Under the pieces are notes generated by a model. It was given only the letters and a program-made list of their open reading frames with translations. It ran no database searches and was not told the origin of the DNA. Below, piece after piece: positions 12,146 through 25,444 of a DNA stretch of 64,000 bases. Origin of the DNA: Meloidogyne chitwoodi (taxonomy: Eukaryota; Nematoda; Chromadorea; Rhabditida; Meloidogynidae); the NCBI GenBank assembly GCA_015183035.1, contig JACZZP010000002.1, forward strand, positions 2,542,001-2,606,000, read 5' to 3'. Numbering within the stretch: the stretch's first letter is position 1; each line of letters starts with the position of its first letter. The position numbers and the translations under genes are program-made.

Positions 12146-13901
12146 TCAACTATATTCCCCTACAGCTTATTGTTTAATTTTTCAAAATACAATTGTAAAA
12201 ATTAGAATTATCTATTAACATATACCCTCAATGTACATATATATATAAACCAATAAAATTATTAATATACTAAATTAGGCAACACCCCCACACACCTTTA
12301 TTTTTATATTTTCCAACCCATTTGCAGAAAGACGAAAAATTTTGGTTTAGAGATTACACGAAAATAAAATTGCGGGGAAATGCGCAGAGATTGAAAATAA
12401 AAATAAAAAATAATTCTTTGCTCTCATTTTGGTTTAAATTCTTTGGTTAATGGGCAAAGATCGGAAAGGAGAAAAATCGAGCAAATAAAATTTTTTTATG
12501 TTTTTTTATATTTTTTATTTAAAAAATAAATATGATTAATTAAGTTGAAGAAATAAATTATTAATATTTTTAAATAATTTCCGGGAAACTTAATAATTTA
12601 TTTAATGACGTGAGAGAAGAAAAATTCTATTAATAAATGTTAAAATGCTAAATTAATTTTTTTTTTAAATTTTAATTTTTTAAAATTAGTAAATTACTCA
12701 TTTTATTAAACCAAAAAGCATTAAAAAGCAATAAAAAATAAAAAAGATTTTAAAAAAATAAAATCTAGTAATTACCAAATTTTTCCAATAAAATTAAATA
12801 ATTTTTAGGAATTTTTTTGTTTAACATAAACAAAATTTATAAATATATTTATTTATTTATAAAATAAATAAAAATTATTCAAGAGTTTTCGATCTTTGTT
12901 CTCTTATTTTACGAAGGCAATTGGGCGAAGTAATAAAAAATATAAATAAGAGGTAGAAAGAATAGAGCTGGGCTCTGGCCAAACCAATATACAAGAGAAA
13001 ATGTGGTTGACGCCATCCCACTTTTTTTTTTGGTTGGTGACGTTTAAGCGCAAGTAATGATTCGGCGCGAGCTTATAATTCCGTCTAAACAAAACTTTGG
13101 GCTATGAAATTTAGCAGAAAATTTCTTCAAAGGGTTATCTAACTTTGACAAAAATTTCAAAATTTTTGGTTAAAAATTGCTGATGTTATTGTCAAAAATG
13201 TAAAGCTTGTGCTTTTTCCGCAAGTTTGTTTATAACTTTGGTAATTTTGATCCAAAAATTTTAAAATTTTTTTCTTTGTTAGATAACCCTAAGAAGAATT
13301 TATTTGCAAAATTATATAGCTCAAAACCTTGTTTTAACAAAATTATAAGCTCTCAATGACGACTACTACTTTCAAAAAAAAAAGAAATAAATGTAGTTGT
13401 AGTTTATTTATTTTCTCTTTTTTTACTTATACACCCACGGACTACGTAATAAACAAAAATGATGTTTAAGCTATTTGTAAAAGAAAAAGTGATGTAAATA
13501 GTGGGATTATATATTAGTAAAAAGCCCACACAGTTAAATTTGGGCTAACGCTTTTTTTGTTGATAAAAATGACTTGAAGCATTTTGAAAGGGTATAAGAT
13601 GGTCAAAGACCATAATCAAAGATTAAAATGAAGAAAAAAAATTTTCGAGAATTTTAAAGGAAGAGAGCAAAGGTGAAAGGAAAGGGTGGTGACACATTAA
13701 AAGGATTTTTAAGATTTTTTCAATTAAAAAAGAATAAAATAAAAAGCAAATAATAGAGCTAAAATAAAGAAAAATTTAATTTATTTTTTTAGTTTTTTAT
13801 AAATATTTATTGTACATAATTAATAAAAGTTTTAAAAATAAACACTGTAATCTATTAATAAAAAAAATAAGGGAAAAATTTAAATAAACTTAATCAACTT
13901 G

Positions 13902-13973
13902 TTTCTTGGTGTAGTCGGAAAACGCTTAGACTAGGTGGGTAAACAGTGAAGGTTCGAGCCTTCTTGCTGGAAA
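13902..13973 (+). tRNA. tRNA-like sequence or tRNA-derived element, possibly decayed
   Basis: The 72-base stretch has a good A box (TGGTGTAGTCGG, 13907-13918) and a good B box (GGTTCGAGCC, 13951-13960) at normal spacing, and partly pairing ends TTTCTTG and CTGGAAA. A T run follows downstream. The anticodon stem is poor, so no anticodon is assigned. It may be a tRNA pseudogene or the head of a SINE. tRNAscan-SE or a covariance search would decide. Confidence 0.35.
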
Positions 13974-16900
13974 ATTGTTTTTAATTGCTTAATTGATAAA
14001 GATTATTATTTTTTAATTTTAAATAAATAACATTTATCATTTATACATATTTTAAAATATTTTAATTACCTAAAAAATTTTAATTTTGTTTTTAGAATTT
14101 TTTATTTAAATTTTGCCTCATCTGACTTGAGAGCTCTACCAAAAAGGAAACTTAATCTTTATTTATTTTTATTTTTCTTAAGGAGAAAAAATAAAAATTT
14201 CAAAATTAAAAAAATAAAAATGGGTATTGTGAAATATAAAAAAAATAAAATATTTATTTTTGCATTATGCGAAAAATACAAAAAAAAAAATAATATTGGT
14301 CTTGACTATAAAAATGGTCTTTGTTCAACGGACTTTGTTTAAAGAAAATTACTAACTATTCTCTTCCGTAAAAATGTTGAGCAATATCGTAAATAGAAAA
14401 ATAAAAAAAAAAATGAATGATTAACCAAAAGGTAACATCAAAATATTTTTTTTAAAAATTAATATTTTTTAGAAAACGATATGCAAGGAAAAGCTGCTTA
14501 ATAAATTCAAAAATTAGAAAATAAAGTTATAAAAAAGAGAAAAAAATTGAAAAAAAAATTTCCCAACTTTTGCTTCTTTTTTTTTTCTTTTTATTTTATT
14601 TTTTGGATTTTGTGTGTTTATCAAAAGTATTAAAAATAACAATTTTGTGTGTCCTTGTTATTCTCTTGCAATTAAAGCTCAGACAATTGTTGAATGATTT
14701 TGTTTTGTTAATGTTTGTTAAGCCTCTCAGACTCTAATTGAACTTTTCATATTTTCGTGCAACAGACTCTTATCGAAGTTTCAAGTTCAAATAAGAAAAC
14801 ACACAGTATTTTTAACTTTAAAAATTTTTCAAAATGTCAACTTTTCAAAACGCCAATTATTAGAAATATTTAAAAATGTTAGAAATGAAAAAGAAATATT
14901 TTGCAAATGCGCAAAAACTATAAAAAGTTCTCATTTTTTGTATTATATCGAGAAAATGAAGTGTAGTGTGAAGAGAACATAGAGGTAGTGTGGAGGGAAC
15001 ATAGGGTTAGGGTGGAGGGAACATATTTGAGTAATAAAAGTTTTAATATTATAATATGCATAGTAAGTCAACAACAGGAGTTAAAGGCCAAAGAGATAAA
15101 TATTTAAAATTCTAGACTCAAAAGTCACCAATTTAAAGTAATTAGAGTCTACCGGAATTAACTAATCTAACAACTGGTAAAAAGTCTTAACAAAATTAGA
15201 ACAAAAATGAGGAATTTAGGTAGGAGTGAATGTAAAAAAGTGAAAAATAAAGAAAAAATAAAAGAAAATTGCCAAGAAAGTTGTTTGGATGTGAACTTTT
15301 GCACAAGATAAGTAGAACATAAGCTGTGTTAAAAACGGAAAAAATGAAAGCAAAACAACAAAAAAAAAGAAGGAAATAAAAAAATTCCGGCAAGGGTGTC
15401 TGCTAAAGCTTTACTCTCGTAAAAATAGAATAAAAGGACGTTGGAGACGAAAAAATAAGGATGGTGGTCTAGACAGCAAAATAAAAATAATAAGAAAAAG
15501 TAAAAAAAGAAAAAAAAGGTTAGAGAGTATTTAGTGTATTGCATTTACGCCAAAAATACTAAAAAAGTTCCTCTTTTTAACGTGTTTTTCTCGGTCGAGA
15601 CAAATAAGAGCAAGTGTGGTGTGAAGGGAATATAAGGGTAGTGTGAAGGGAACATATAGTACTAAATACGTGGGTGGTTTGCAAAAATAACAAAATAAAT
15701 TTAACAAATATATTTACTTGAATTATCAACTTGATAAAAATTTTCTTTCTACAATAGTAGTCCTAATTTTAATTATGACCGTAGGTATACTGTAAAAGAA
15801 GAACCCAAGACTTTGAAAAATGGGAAAATGTGAAGGTATATAAGGACAGTAAGAAAAATAAGAAACGAACAAAAGTATAATTAAATGACAAAGTGTGGTA
15901 GTGACGAAATGATGAAGTGACGAATTATAATGTACAAAATGAAAATTTTTATTTTATTAAATGGGAGTAAAAAAAAATTAAAAAATAGTTTCTTAAAAAA
16001 CGTATGACCTTAAATTATTTTTTTCAAAATTTAATAAGCCCTATTTTTATATTTTTAGATTCTTTAGAAAAACGAATGTTAAAAAATAGACTAAAAATGA
16101 ATGAAAAAGAGGAAAAAAAGGGAAGTGAAAAGGTCTATCTTCTGTGTGGTTGCTTAGTGGTTGGTCTTATATTCTCGAGACAAAAATGACAAACTGAAAA
16201 AAGAATTGAAAGTTGTGCGCAAAGATTTGTTGCGTTTTGCTAAAAAGGCAAAACGCCTATTTAAAAAAATTTTTAATTGTCATTTCAGCTCAAAATACTT
16301 CAAATCCCAAAATCCAAAAAAAAATTTCAAAACGCCAAAAATTAAAAAATAAAAACAAAAAACGCCAAAATTAACAGCGCACAGCCAGAAAACTAGAGGG
16401 AGCATGAAGAGACAGCCAAGGTTTTGTTTTTTTCTATTTTGGCCCAGACAGAAAAAAATATAACCTATAGAAGAAGAAAAATATAAAAATAAAAATATAG
16501 TGCAGAGCTTAATGAATACTGCCAGCGTTAAAAAAATAAAAAAAATAAAAAGAGTCGAGAAAAAATGAAAAAAAGAATTTTGGCCTCTTCTGTGGTCTTT
16601 TCTTGAGCAGAAAAAAAAATTGTTGTTTTGCTCGTTTTTTTCTTGTGTCGCGTCTGTTTTGGTAAGGGGCGACCGGGTCGTCGTAGTCGTCGGCTGGAAG
16701 GAATTAGTATATAAAAGTATATATTGAAAAAAGGGCGGAAACTAAAAAAAGAGAACAAGTGGAAGTAAAAAAGGGCATTTTTTTATACACTCAAAAATAT
16801 TATAAAAATAAATATAGTAAAAAATATAAAAGACAAAAATAAAATAAAATATATATATTAAAATATATATATTATGTGCAAATGTATTTATATATATTTT

Positions 16901-17035
16901 GTAAAAAATGTGCGCAAATAATATTACTTACAACTTTTAATTCTTAACTTTTGTAAGAATTCATGTAAAGGTGAAAAAAAAAAAGAAAATAAACTTATTG
17001 TTAGATTAAGAAGTTGTAGCTTTAATAAAATTTGG

Positions 17036-17180
17036 AATTTTGAAAATTATGACATTTCGAAAATTTTGACATTTCGAAAATTTTGACATTTCTACAGTTG
17101 ACAATTTCGACATTTCGCAAATTATTACATTTAGAAAGTTCGACAGTTCGAAATTATGACATTTCGAATTTTCGACATTT
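17036..17180. repeat. Tandem repeat of GACATTTCGAAAATTTT
   Basis: A 17-base unit, GACATTTCGAAAATTTT, is repeated with increasing divergence about eight times. No coding potential. Confidence 0.7.
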
Positions 17181-18040
17181 CAAAAATTTGGTAAATGACT
17201 CTTATGACATTTTTCCGTGAGCGTATATTCCAAATAAAGAGTCTTAACTCAATTTTGGGTGTTTTGAAAAATTGACATTTTGAAATTTTTTTATTTTTTC
17301 CTTTCCTTATAATTACTAAAAGGTTATGTAAATATTATTCAAAAATTGAGACTTTTTATATTTCGTGTACAATTTTATCATTATTATTATAATTCAGCAA
17401 AGTATAAAAACTTGCAGCTTTTTTTAATTTTCTCTCTTTTTTTTTTCAGACGTTTGCACTTTTGTTTTTCTCATTTTCTCTTTCAAAACAATTCAAATAA
17501 CAAACGGAAAAGGAAAAAATAATTATAGAATTATTTATAATATTATTCATTATTATGGAAAGTTTTGGTGGGAGGAAAGGGCAGAAATACATTTTTAAGC
17601 ACTTAAGAGTCTCAGACTCTAATGTCCATTGCTCAAATTAAGAATTTTAACAAATAAAATATACCAAGACTCTAAAGTAAATTTAAAAACTCTAACGACT
17701 CTAATGGCACTATAATAAAATTAAAATTTCTTAGACTCTAATGTCCACTTACAAAATAAAAAATTTAAAATTATTATTAAATTAAAGAAAAAATAATTAA
17801 AATGATGCGTGTCTAGTGAAAATATAAATAAACAAAATAAACTAAAAATCAAAGGTTAGAGTGATCAGACAAATTTCTCCCTTTTTTCCTCGCTTAAAAG
17901 TCAATTTTTCGTCAACAGAGCCGTCTTAAATGCGAAAAAAAATTGGAAAGCTAACCCAAAATATCAATTAATTAAAAAATCATAAATGCCACTAGAGTAT
18001 GTGAAAATAACAATTAAGACAATTACAAGTCAAGTGACTC

Positions 18041-18152
18041 TATCTAAATTATACAGACTCTAGTGACACTATCTAAATTATTCAGACTCTAGTGACACTA
18101 TTTAAACCATTCAGACTCTAGTGACACTATTTAAACCATTGACACTAAAGGT
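18041..18152. repeat. Tandem repeat, 29-bp unit with GACTCTAGTGACACTAT core
   Basis: About four copies of a 29-base unit beginning GACTCTAGTGACACTAT. It shares the GACTCTA core with the 8.4 kb repeat and with many isolated copies between 17.6 and 21.5 kb. Confidence 0.75.
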
Positions 18153-18642
18153 CATTTTTGTTGATCTTTTGGATTTACCCTGTGAGCCCAAAACGAGCAA
18201 AATAACAAAAAAAATGCAAGTCTGGCCAGACGAGTCTTTTCAGGGCCATAGATTCACTATCATACGAGACAAACCCTCTATTAAACCAAACAACTAGGAC
18301 AAAATGCAACGATTGCACTTTTACATTTTTGTTCCTTTTTTATTTTTTCTATTATTTCCTGTTTGACTAGAAAAGGGCTCATTTCAATTTTTTCTATTTT
18401 TTCACCTATATTCTCGACCGAACACAAAAAGGTTATTTGAGTCTAGATTAATAACTTTTGAATGTAAAATATTAAAAAAAGTTTTTGATACAATTCGATA
18501 GAGAAGGTGGTTAAATTTGTTCTGATGGCAATTTTCACTTATTGGCCTTTTGTCCTTAATGACATTTTGCCCCATTTGTTCCTATTGGCTTAATGACTTC
18601 AGTGGCAAATAGTCACTTATTGGCATTATTATGTCTCTTAAA

Positions 18643-19832
18643 TAGAGCTAGGAACGGGAACGGGTCCCGATCCCGTTTCCCGGTTTCCCGGTCCTTTTTC
18701 CCGGCTTTTTTTGAGTCACCGGGATGAAAACGGGATCGGGAATACCCGGTTTTCCCGGTTCGGGTCCCGGCCGGTCAACTTTCAATTCCCGTTTCCCGTT
18801 CCCGATCCCGGACATTTTTGCACCGGGAAACCGGGAATAATATTTTAATTAAATTGTTTTAGTTTGGCGCAAATTTTTTAGTTTGGCGTTACGTTTCTTA
18901 CATAAAAGCGAAATAGAGTCTAATTTTAGAACAAATATAAATGTTTAATAATCAAAAATAAAATTAACCACGTATTATTGATGGTCTTAAAAAAAGATTT
19001 ATTTCAAAAGAGACAGACAAATAATTCCAAAAATATTTAAAATTTATAATTCCTTTTAACAGACTTCATTCAATTTTAACTTTTGTCGATCCGAGATTCA
19101 AACACAGTTGTTCAGATGATCGAATTTTATTTCTTGCAAGGGTCACCAATTGGATTTTAGAGGAAGAAACTAAAGTAAAATTATTCAATTTTTGACGGAA
19201 TTAATTCTTTATATTTAAAATATTGAATTAGAAGACGAGCTTGAATGTTTGAGTCCAGTTGCCAAACAATCACTTACATTTTTTGATGTTTTAGAAGTTG
19301 CTAGTTCTAGTAAATGTACAGTTTCTCAAGAAAACAAAGAAATAGAACAAGAGATAAAAATTTATTCGGAAGTGCCGAGTTTGGATCCAAGAGCGAACCC
19401 ATTAGATTGGTGGAGAGAAAATGAGATGACATTCCAGAAATTGGCTTTAATCGCTCGTCGCTTCCTTACGGCACCTGCTACCAGTGTTGCTAGTGAACAT
19501 TGTTCAGTACCGCGCGTGATACTTACGATTATAAGAGATCAAGTTTAACTCCTGAGACTGCAGAAATGATTATATTTCTGAACAAAGCTATTCCATCACT
19601 CAATTACATTTATTAAATCTTATATTGATATGATTATAAACATTTTTCAATTTTTTATACTGTTTTTAAAAAAATTAAATTTCCCGGTTTCCCGGTCGGG
19701 ACCCGGTCTTTTTTTGACCGGGAAAAAAAGTGAACGGGAATTCCCGGTTTTCCCGGTCCCGGGTCCCTCCCGGTCGTTCCATTCTTAAATTTCCCGTTCC
19801 CGGTCCCGGTTTTTTCAAAATTCCTAGCTCTA
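18643..19832 (+). mobile_element. hAT-type DNA transposon, 1,190 bp, internally deleted
   Basis: The ends are TAGAGCTAGGAA and TTCCTAGCTCTA, perfect 12-bp terminal inverted repeats. The flanks are an exact 8-bp duplication, CTCTTAAA (18635-18642 and 19833-19840), as expected for hAT elements. Subterminal regions at both ends are GC-rich arrays of CCCGGTTTCCCGG-like motifs, inverted relative to each other. The interior keeps only C-terminal transposase sequence. The element sits inside an older repeat whose halves both carry AATGACATTTTGTCC-like motifs. The exact ends and duplication suggest a fairly recent insertion. Confidence 0.9.
19063..19548 (+). pseudogene. hAT transposase C-terminal fragment
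   Basis: A first block (19063-19174) contains TFVDPRFKH, matching the DPRF region of hAT transposases. A second block (about 19234-19548) reads NPLDWWRENEMTFQKLALIA followed by [15 protein letters not shown], which is the hAT dimerisation domain signature (PLxWW ... ATSxxSE). The two blocks do not join cleanly in phase at the obvious splice sites. The N-terminal BED finger and most of the catalytic core are missing. The copy cannot encode an active transposase, though a full-length relative could mobilise the element. Confidence 0.85.
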
Positions 19833-21296
19833 CTCTTAAACGCAATTTATCTCTTCATGACATTTTGTCCAAATGACATTTTGTCCTTAATGACAGCTTA
19901 TGTGGACTCATATTTTTCTTATTTTTAATTCCTTCATTATACAAAATATACACGTTAAAAAAAGTAAGAAGAATACACATGCACAAATATATAAGTAGAG
20001 TACATATATTAAATAAATAAATAAATAAATACAGCTATCTGGCAAAAGCCCAAACTTTCACCCTTAAAAAAGGAGAGAAAGAGGAAGTTGTTTTTAGAGA
20101 GAAAAATGATTCAATTTAAGTTAATGGTGTTGGGTGGTGGCTTTTTTTAATATAAAAAGAGAAAAAAATAGAATTTATTTTACTAAAAGTGCAGAAAATG
20201 AAAAAAAAATTAAAAGATTAAAAAATGCCTAAAATAGAAAATAAAGTAAAAAGATGAAAAATAAATATTTAAAATTTGCTTTTCTTTAATTCTATCTTTG
20301 TTAAAGCCAGGAAGTATATTGAAAGGAGATAAGTGATAAAATTTGATAAGGAGATAAAAATAAGTTAGTGGATGGTTCATTAAGTTGTGTATTAAAAACT
20401 ATAAAAGTTTGAGACTCTAATGTACCTAATGGTTAAATAGGTTAAGTAAGTATGGTCGTATTGTGGTACCAGTTGTGTCTAGATATAAGTATGCTAATTG
20501 AGTCTAAACGTAAAAGTTAAGGCTAAAGTACATATACAAGTTGAGTCTGAGATAAATACCTATGCCAGTTGAGTCTGAGGATTTTCTAATAAATACAAAA
20601 ATATTGCAATATAACACAAAAACTATAAAATTTGATAAGACTCAAATGTAACTAATGGTTAAAAAATAAAGGAACCGAGCCTTATTTGGAAAAAAATACT
20701 TGTATAAATTTAAGCAAATTTGAAAGCTAGACTCTAACACACCACCCAATATACAAATTAAAAATATCAACTCTCCCGTATGCATTTGGTCTTTATCCCA
20801 CAAAATAGTAAAAAATAGAAAAAAACGCTTCTCGTTAAAATAATAACTTCCCCTCTTTTTTTTAAAAAAAACTAAAAAGAAAAGGGCAAAAAAATAAAAT
20901 GAAGCTAAATAGTACTAAAAAGCCTCCTTTGGCAAATATATTCAACCAACTACTATTATTATAAAGTAGTAGTAGTTGCTGTCAAAAAAGGGATAAGGAA
21001 CTAGTAATATACAAAAGAATTTCTCTGTTTATGCGTGCACTTTAAAAAATAAAAAAATAAAAAAGTAAAGCAGATATAAATATAATATATTTATTTTAAC
21101 GGAAAAAATGCTTGTTAAGATGATGAGAAGGATTTGGCCGAGTAGCGTGAAAAAAAGACCAAAAAAGCAAAAAAAAATGTAAAGATAAAGAAAATAAAGT
21201 ATATTTTTAACATAATTTCCTGGCAATTTTTTAATAATTATAATAATTCATTACAGTATTCCTAAAATATTTTTTAAAGAATTTAAATATTTATTT

Positions 21297-21440
21297 CCAG
21301 ACTCAACTGGTATATTTTTATTACCAGACTCAACTGGTATACTTATGCAGTGACTCAACTGGTAATTTTTATTATCAGACACAAATGGTATACTTAGCAG
21401 TGACTCAACTGGTATATTTTTATTTCCAGACTCTAATGAA
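21297..21440. repeat. Degenerate tandem repeat with GACTCAACTGGTATA core
   Basis: Four to five copies of about 27 bases with core CAGACTCAACTGGTATA. Related single copies (GACTCAAATGG, GACTCTAATG) lie on both sides. It belongs to the same loose GACTC-type family as the 8.4 and 18.0 kb arrays. Confidence 0.65.
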
Positions 21441-22374
21441 TTTAAAATACAAAATTTGTTGACATACTCAAATGGTCAACAATCAACTGAAAAATAAATT
21501 TGCATAAAGACTCAAACTTAAAGTTCTCCTTGATATTTCCACTAGAATTTATAAGTCAAAAACTTAAGTTTTTTAAAAGTGAATAAAAAATAAAAATAGA
21601 GTACATTTTTCTGTTGACGCTAATTGCTTGGACAGAGCTCTGTCTAAAAAAACAAAATAAAAATAGGCTTAAAAATAGTAAAAAAATGTAAAAATAAGCA
21701 AATACTAGGAAAAACAAATGTTTTTATTTAAATATACATAGCATTAAAAAAATTTTTTTTAGTCGAAGTTTCCTAGGAAATAGAGAAAGTTTTAATTGAG
21801 GTAACATGAGTCTAGGCCTTATAATTCTTGAATGGATGGACCTTTTTTAATAATTTAGATACCAATCGATAGAGAATTAAATTTGCTACAAAATAAAATA
21901 AAATCAGAATTTTACTTAAAATTTAAACAAAGTTATCTTGAAAAAATTAGTCCCTGTTAAGTTAGTTTTAGTTTAGGCCTCATAACTTAATAACCAATAA
22001 ACGTTTAAAAACGCTTATGATACCATTCGATAGAGAATTAAATTTTCTACAAAATACAATTAAAATAGAAAATTAAATAATATTAAAAAAGTTGGGAAGA
22101 AAAAATACCTTCAAATGCTAATCCTTGAACTTCTTGTAGGTATACCTAATAATAATTAAAAAATTAAAAAAAGCCTATAAAATAAACGCGATTATAAAAA
22201 GAATGAGAAATAAATGGTGTATTGGTCAATATACGTTTTTTGATCAAAATGATCAAACATTAAATTGATAAATAATATTTATAGTGGTAGCGGTTTGCTG
22301 CTTTGCAAAAAATATTATTTACCATTTTTAAATAAAGTTAATGGAGTCTAAGAATCAAAACAAGTGAGAAATTA

Positions 22375-22610
22375 AATATCAGAATAAAATCAGAATAAAA
22401 CAGAAAAAACAAAAAATCAGAAAAACAAAATCAGAATAAAACAGAAAAAACAAAAATCAGAATAAAACAGAATAAAACAGAAAAAACAAAAATCAGAAAA
22501 ACAAAATCAGAATAAAACAGAAAAACAAAAATCAGAATAAACAGAAAAAACAAAAATCAGAATAAAACAGAAAAAACAAAAAACAGAACAGAAAAATATA
22601 ATAAAAAATC
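22375..22610. repeat. Low-complexity tandem repeat of CAGAATAAAACAGAAAAAAC
   Basis: Purine-rich repeat with unit CAGAATAAAACAGAAAAAAC and variants, more than ten copies. No coding signal. Confidence 0.75.
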
Positions 22611-24327
22611 AGAACAATTTCTCCCACTGTCACAAACAAAATAAGCGAGACCAACGATCAGCTGAAATGTGTAAAAATAAAATATAAAGAGAATATAAGC
22701 ATTATTAAATAAATAAATGGGAAAACGCTCGCTTAGTGAAGTAAACAATCAAAACGCGTGACTGACAAGGGCAGCTGCGCTACGTTCTCCGTTCTCTAGC
22801 AATGCTTTTAAAACAACAAAGATCACATCATTGTTAGAAGGCCAAGGCCAACAGGAAATAATTTTTTAATTTATTAAATAAAAAATTTTTTTTATTTTAA
22901 AATTTTTTTTGTAATAAAAAATTTTTTTTTAATTTTAAATATTTTTTTATTATAAAAAATAATTTTCAGGCAAAACAAAACAGTTGTACAATAGTTGGAT
23001 CCGAACCAAGCAGACAACATGAACAAAACCAAATATAAACCAACTACACCAAACATTTATAATAAAAAGATTATTTTAATTAGTAGTAGAAAACAAAAAA
23101 AAAATCAGAAAATAAAATAAAAATAAATTTGTTTTTAATAAATAAATAGTAAAAAATTGTTTTTAAAAACAAAAAACAAGTAAAAATAAAAAACAAATAA
23201 AATTTAAAAAATAAAGTTTGGCTAATCCTTGTAATAAAATAAATTTTAATAATTTGGCCTAAATATTATTTTCATGTCCCAATTTTACTAAATTTGTTTT
23301 TGAAGGTTAAATGTGCAAATGTATAAAAATAAAATTAAAAAAAAAGATTAAGTGAAAATATAGTGTATATGGAACGTGACATTTGAGCGTTATAGTGCGT
23401 AGGGCGCAGAGTTATAAAATTGTTTAATTAGTACCTAATGAAGTAAAATTTTGTGTAGACCTCCCTCATAGTGTCAACCAACTTTTCTAAAAATTTGAAA
23501 TTTTTAAATTAAGTATTTCAAAAGTTATTAGCAAAAAAGTGCGCAAAATGTGCTCTTTTTAGTAAAATTCTGATATTTTCGACCAGAAATTCTGAAATAT
23601 AAAACCAAAAATTCTGATATTTTTGTACAGATTAAATAACACAATTAGATATATCGATGCAAAATTTCAGGTTTATATGTGTTCATTTGGCAATTATACA
23701 ACGTTGCGCCCAAACAACCCTGACTGCACATCAACTCCACGTTTTTATTTGTCTAGTAAATAAAAATGCTAAATATTAATAAAATTGGCGTGTTAAAAAA
23801 TGTAAAAACATGAAAACAAAAGTTAGACAAAATTTAAAAAATAAAATGAAAAAAGATAAAAAATGTTAATATTTTAAAAACAATGTGTGGGGTAAAATAT
23901 CAGAAAATTGTAATAAAAATGGATTTAAAAATTAAAAAAAACTTTTTTTTGCAGAAAAATTAAATAAAATTTAATGGGAAAAAATTAAAAATAAATTTTT
24001 AAATTAGTCAAAAAATTAAAATAAATTATTTTTAGAAAATTATTTTAAAAATGGGAAAATAAAAATAATAAAATTTAAAAAAAATAAATTTTGTTGAGAA
24101 CACAATGTTTTTTTAACCTCACAATATTCCTATTTTTTCATTTTTATTTAATCATAACAAAATATAATTTATTTATTTATATTTATTGTGAGTAATTATT
24201 GAGAGAAAATATAAAGAAATAAATATAATTTTTAGAGGAAAAAGAGTATCGGAACGATCAGTGAATTAATGAGCAAAACACAATTTTTTAATTTTTAAAA
24301 AAAAAAATTAAAAAAATTAAAAAATTA

Positions 24328-24452
24328 AAGGACAGTTCGGTGCGATGGTTCAGTGTCAATCCCGACTGGAACTCCGATCTCGCCGTAAACTAACTAAAAA
24401 TGAATAAATACGGCGGGTATACGTAAGACTCTTCGGGATGAAATTCTGGAAA
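24328..24452 (+). ncRNA. GC-rich foldable block, candidate structured RNA
   Basis: A 125-base island of higher GC content in very AT-rich DNA. It can form nested stems: ATCCCGA (24359-24365) pairs perfectly with TCGGGAT (24433-24439), and inside it CTCGCCGTA (24379-24387) pairs with TACGGCGGG (24409-24417) with one G:U. The strand is a guess. No known family was recognised. A covariance-model search or small-RNA reads would test it. Confidence 0.35.
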
Positions 24453-25444
24453 GAAAAAAAAAAGAAAGAAAATCAAATAAATAAAATATGATCATAAAAA
24501 TATTAGAAAAAGCAAAAAACTGACTTTTGATCTCACATTTCTTAACCCACCAAAATTTAAAAATAACAAAAAGAACAAAAATGAATCAACAACCACAAGT
24601 CAAACATTTTTGCAATGTTTGCAAAATGTTTCCTTTTTTTCCTTTTTTTTTAATTTTTTATTTGCTGTAGAGAGATATGTGACGCCCTCATTACAAAAAT
24701 TTTAATTTCTCTTAAATTTATTCCAAATTGTTCCAATTTTTTTTTGAAATTATTTTTAGAATTTGCTCTTTAAGGGCTTTTGATTGATATATCACTTGAA
24801 TCTATTTTAAAAATTTAGTCAAAAATTTTGAAGAATTTTAATCTTAGAAGCCGCGCCAGAAATTATTTGGCGCTCAAACGTACTACCACTTCTACATATT
24901 TTCTGTCAGTTAAATGTATGCGATTTTTCGAGAATTTCTGCAACTAAAATAAATAAATATATATTTTACTCTTTTTATAATCTTTGTATTATATAAATAA
25001 ACATAAAATATTTATTTTTATGTATTAAATAAATGCAAAACATAAAATAAAATAAAGCAAACACGTAATCAGTGTTTCTAGTAAAAAATAAATTAAAAAA
25101 GAGAGAAAAAAGAAAGCTAATTTTAGCTAATTGTATTGAAATTTGAAAAAAACAATAGCTCAGAATTTTGAAAAAACCGAACTTGAATTTTAAATATAAA
25201 ATAAGAGACAATAACAAGGCACAAGTTAAGCAGTGATTTCCTCAAAAAAAAATAGAAAAAATAAAAAAAAAGTTGCGGACAAAATTTACGGTTAATTTCG
25301 AATAAAAAGAAGTTTTAATAAAATTAAGAAACACGTTAAGAAAATAATTTTTTCCTTACAAATTAAGCTACAGAAATGATAGAGATTTTAATTTTTAAAA
25401 TCTAAACAAATCCAAAAAAATTTTTTTACTTGTTTTCCTCATTT

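Larger units (their letters stand above)
8132..25444. other. About 17 kb without a supported protein gene
   Basis: Between the receptor start and the next supported gene I find no multi-exon gene apart from the hAT remnant. Open frames here are short, Phe/Leu/Lys/Asn-rich and lack homology cues. The stretch holds tandem repeats, dispersed GACTCTA-type repeats, a tRNA-like sequence and a GC-rich foldable block. A motif of the form TCGATAGAGAATTAAATTTT recurs with variations near 1446, 9228, 18498, 21867 and 22032. Receptor regulatory sequence is likely near the 8.1 kb end, but no site can be named. Confidence 0.5.

Noticed and set aside
15196..16758. Hydrophobic frames suggesting small membrane proteins
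   Set aside because: Poly-Phe/Leu translations are what A/T-rich DNA gives by chance; no start context or splice partners.
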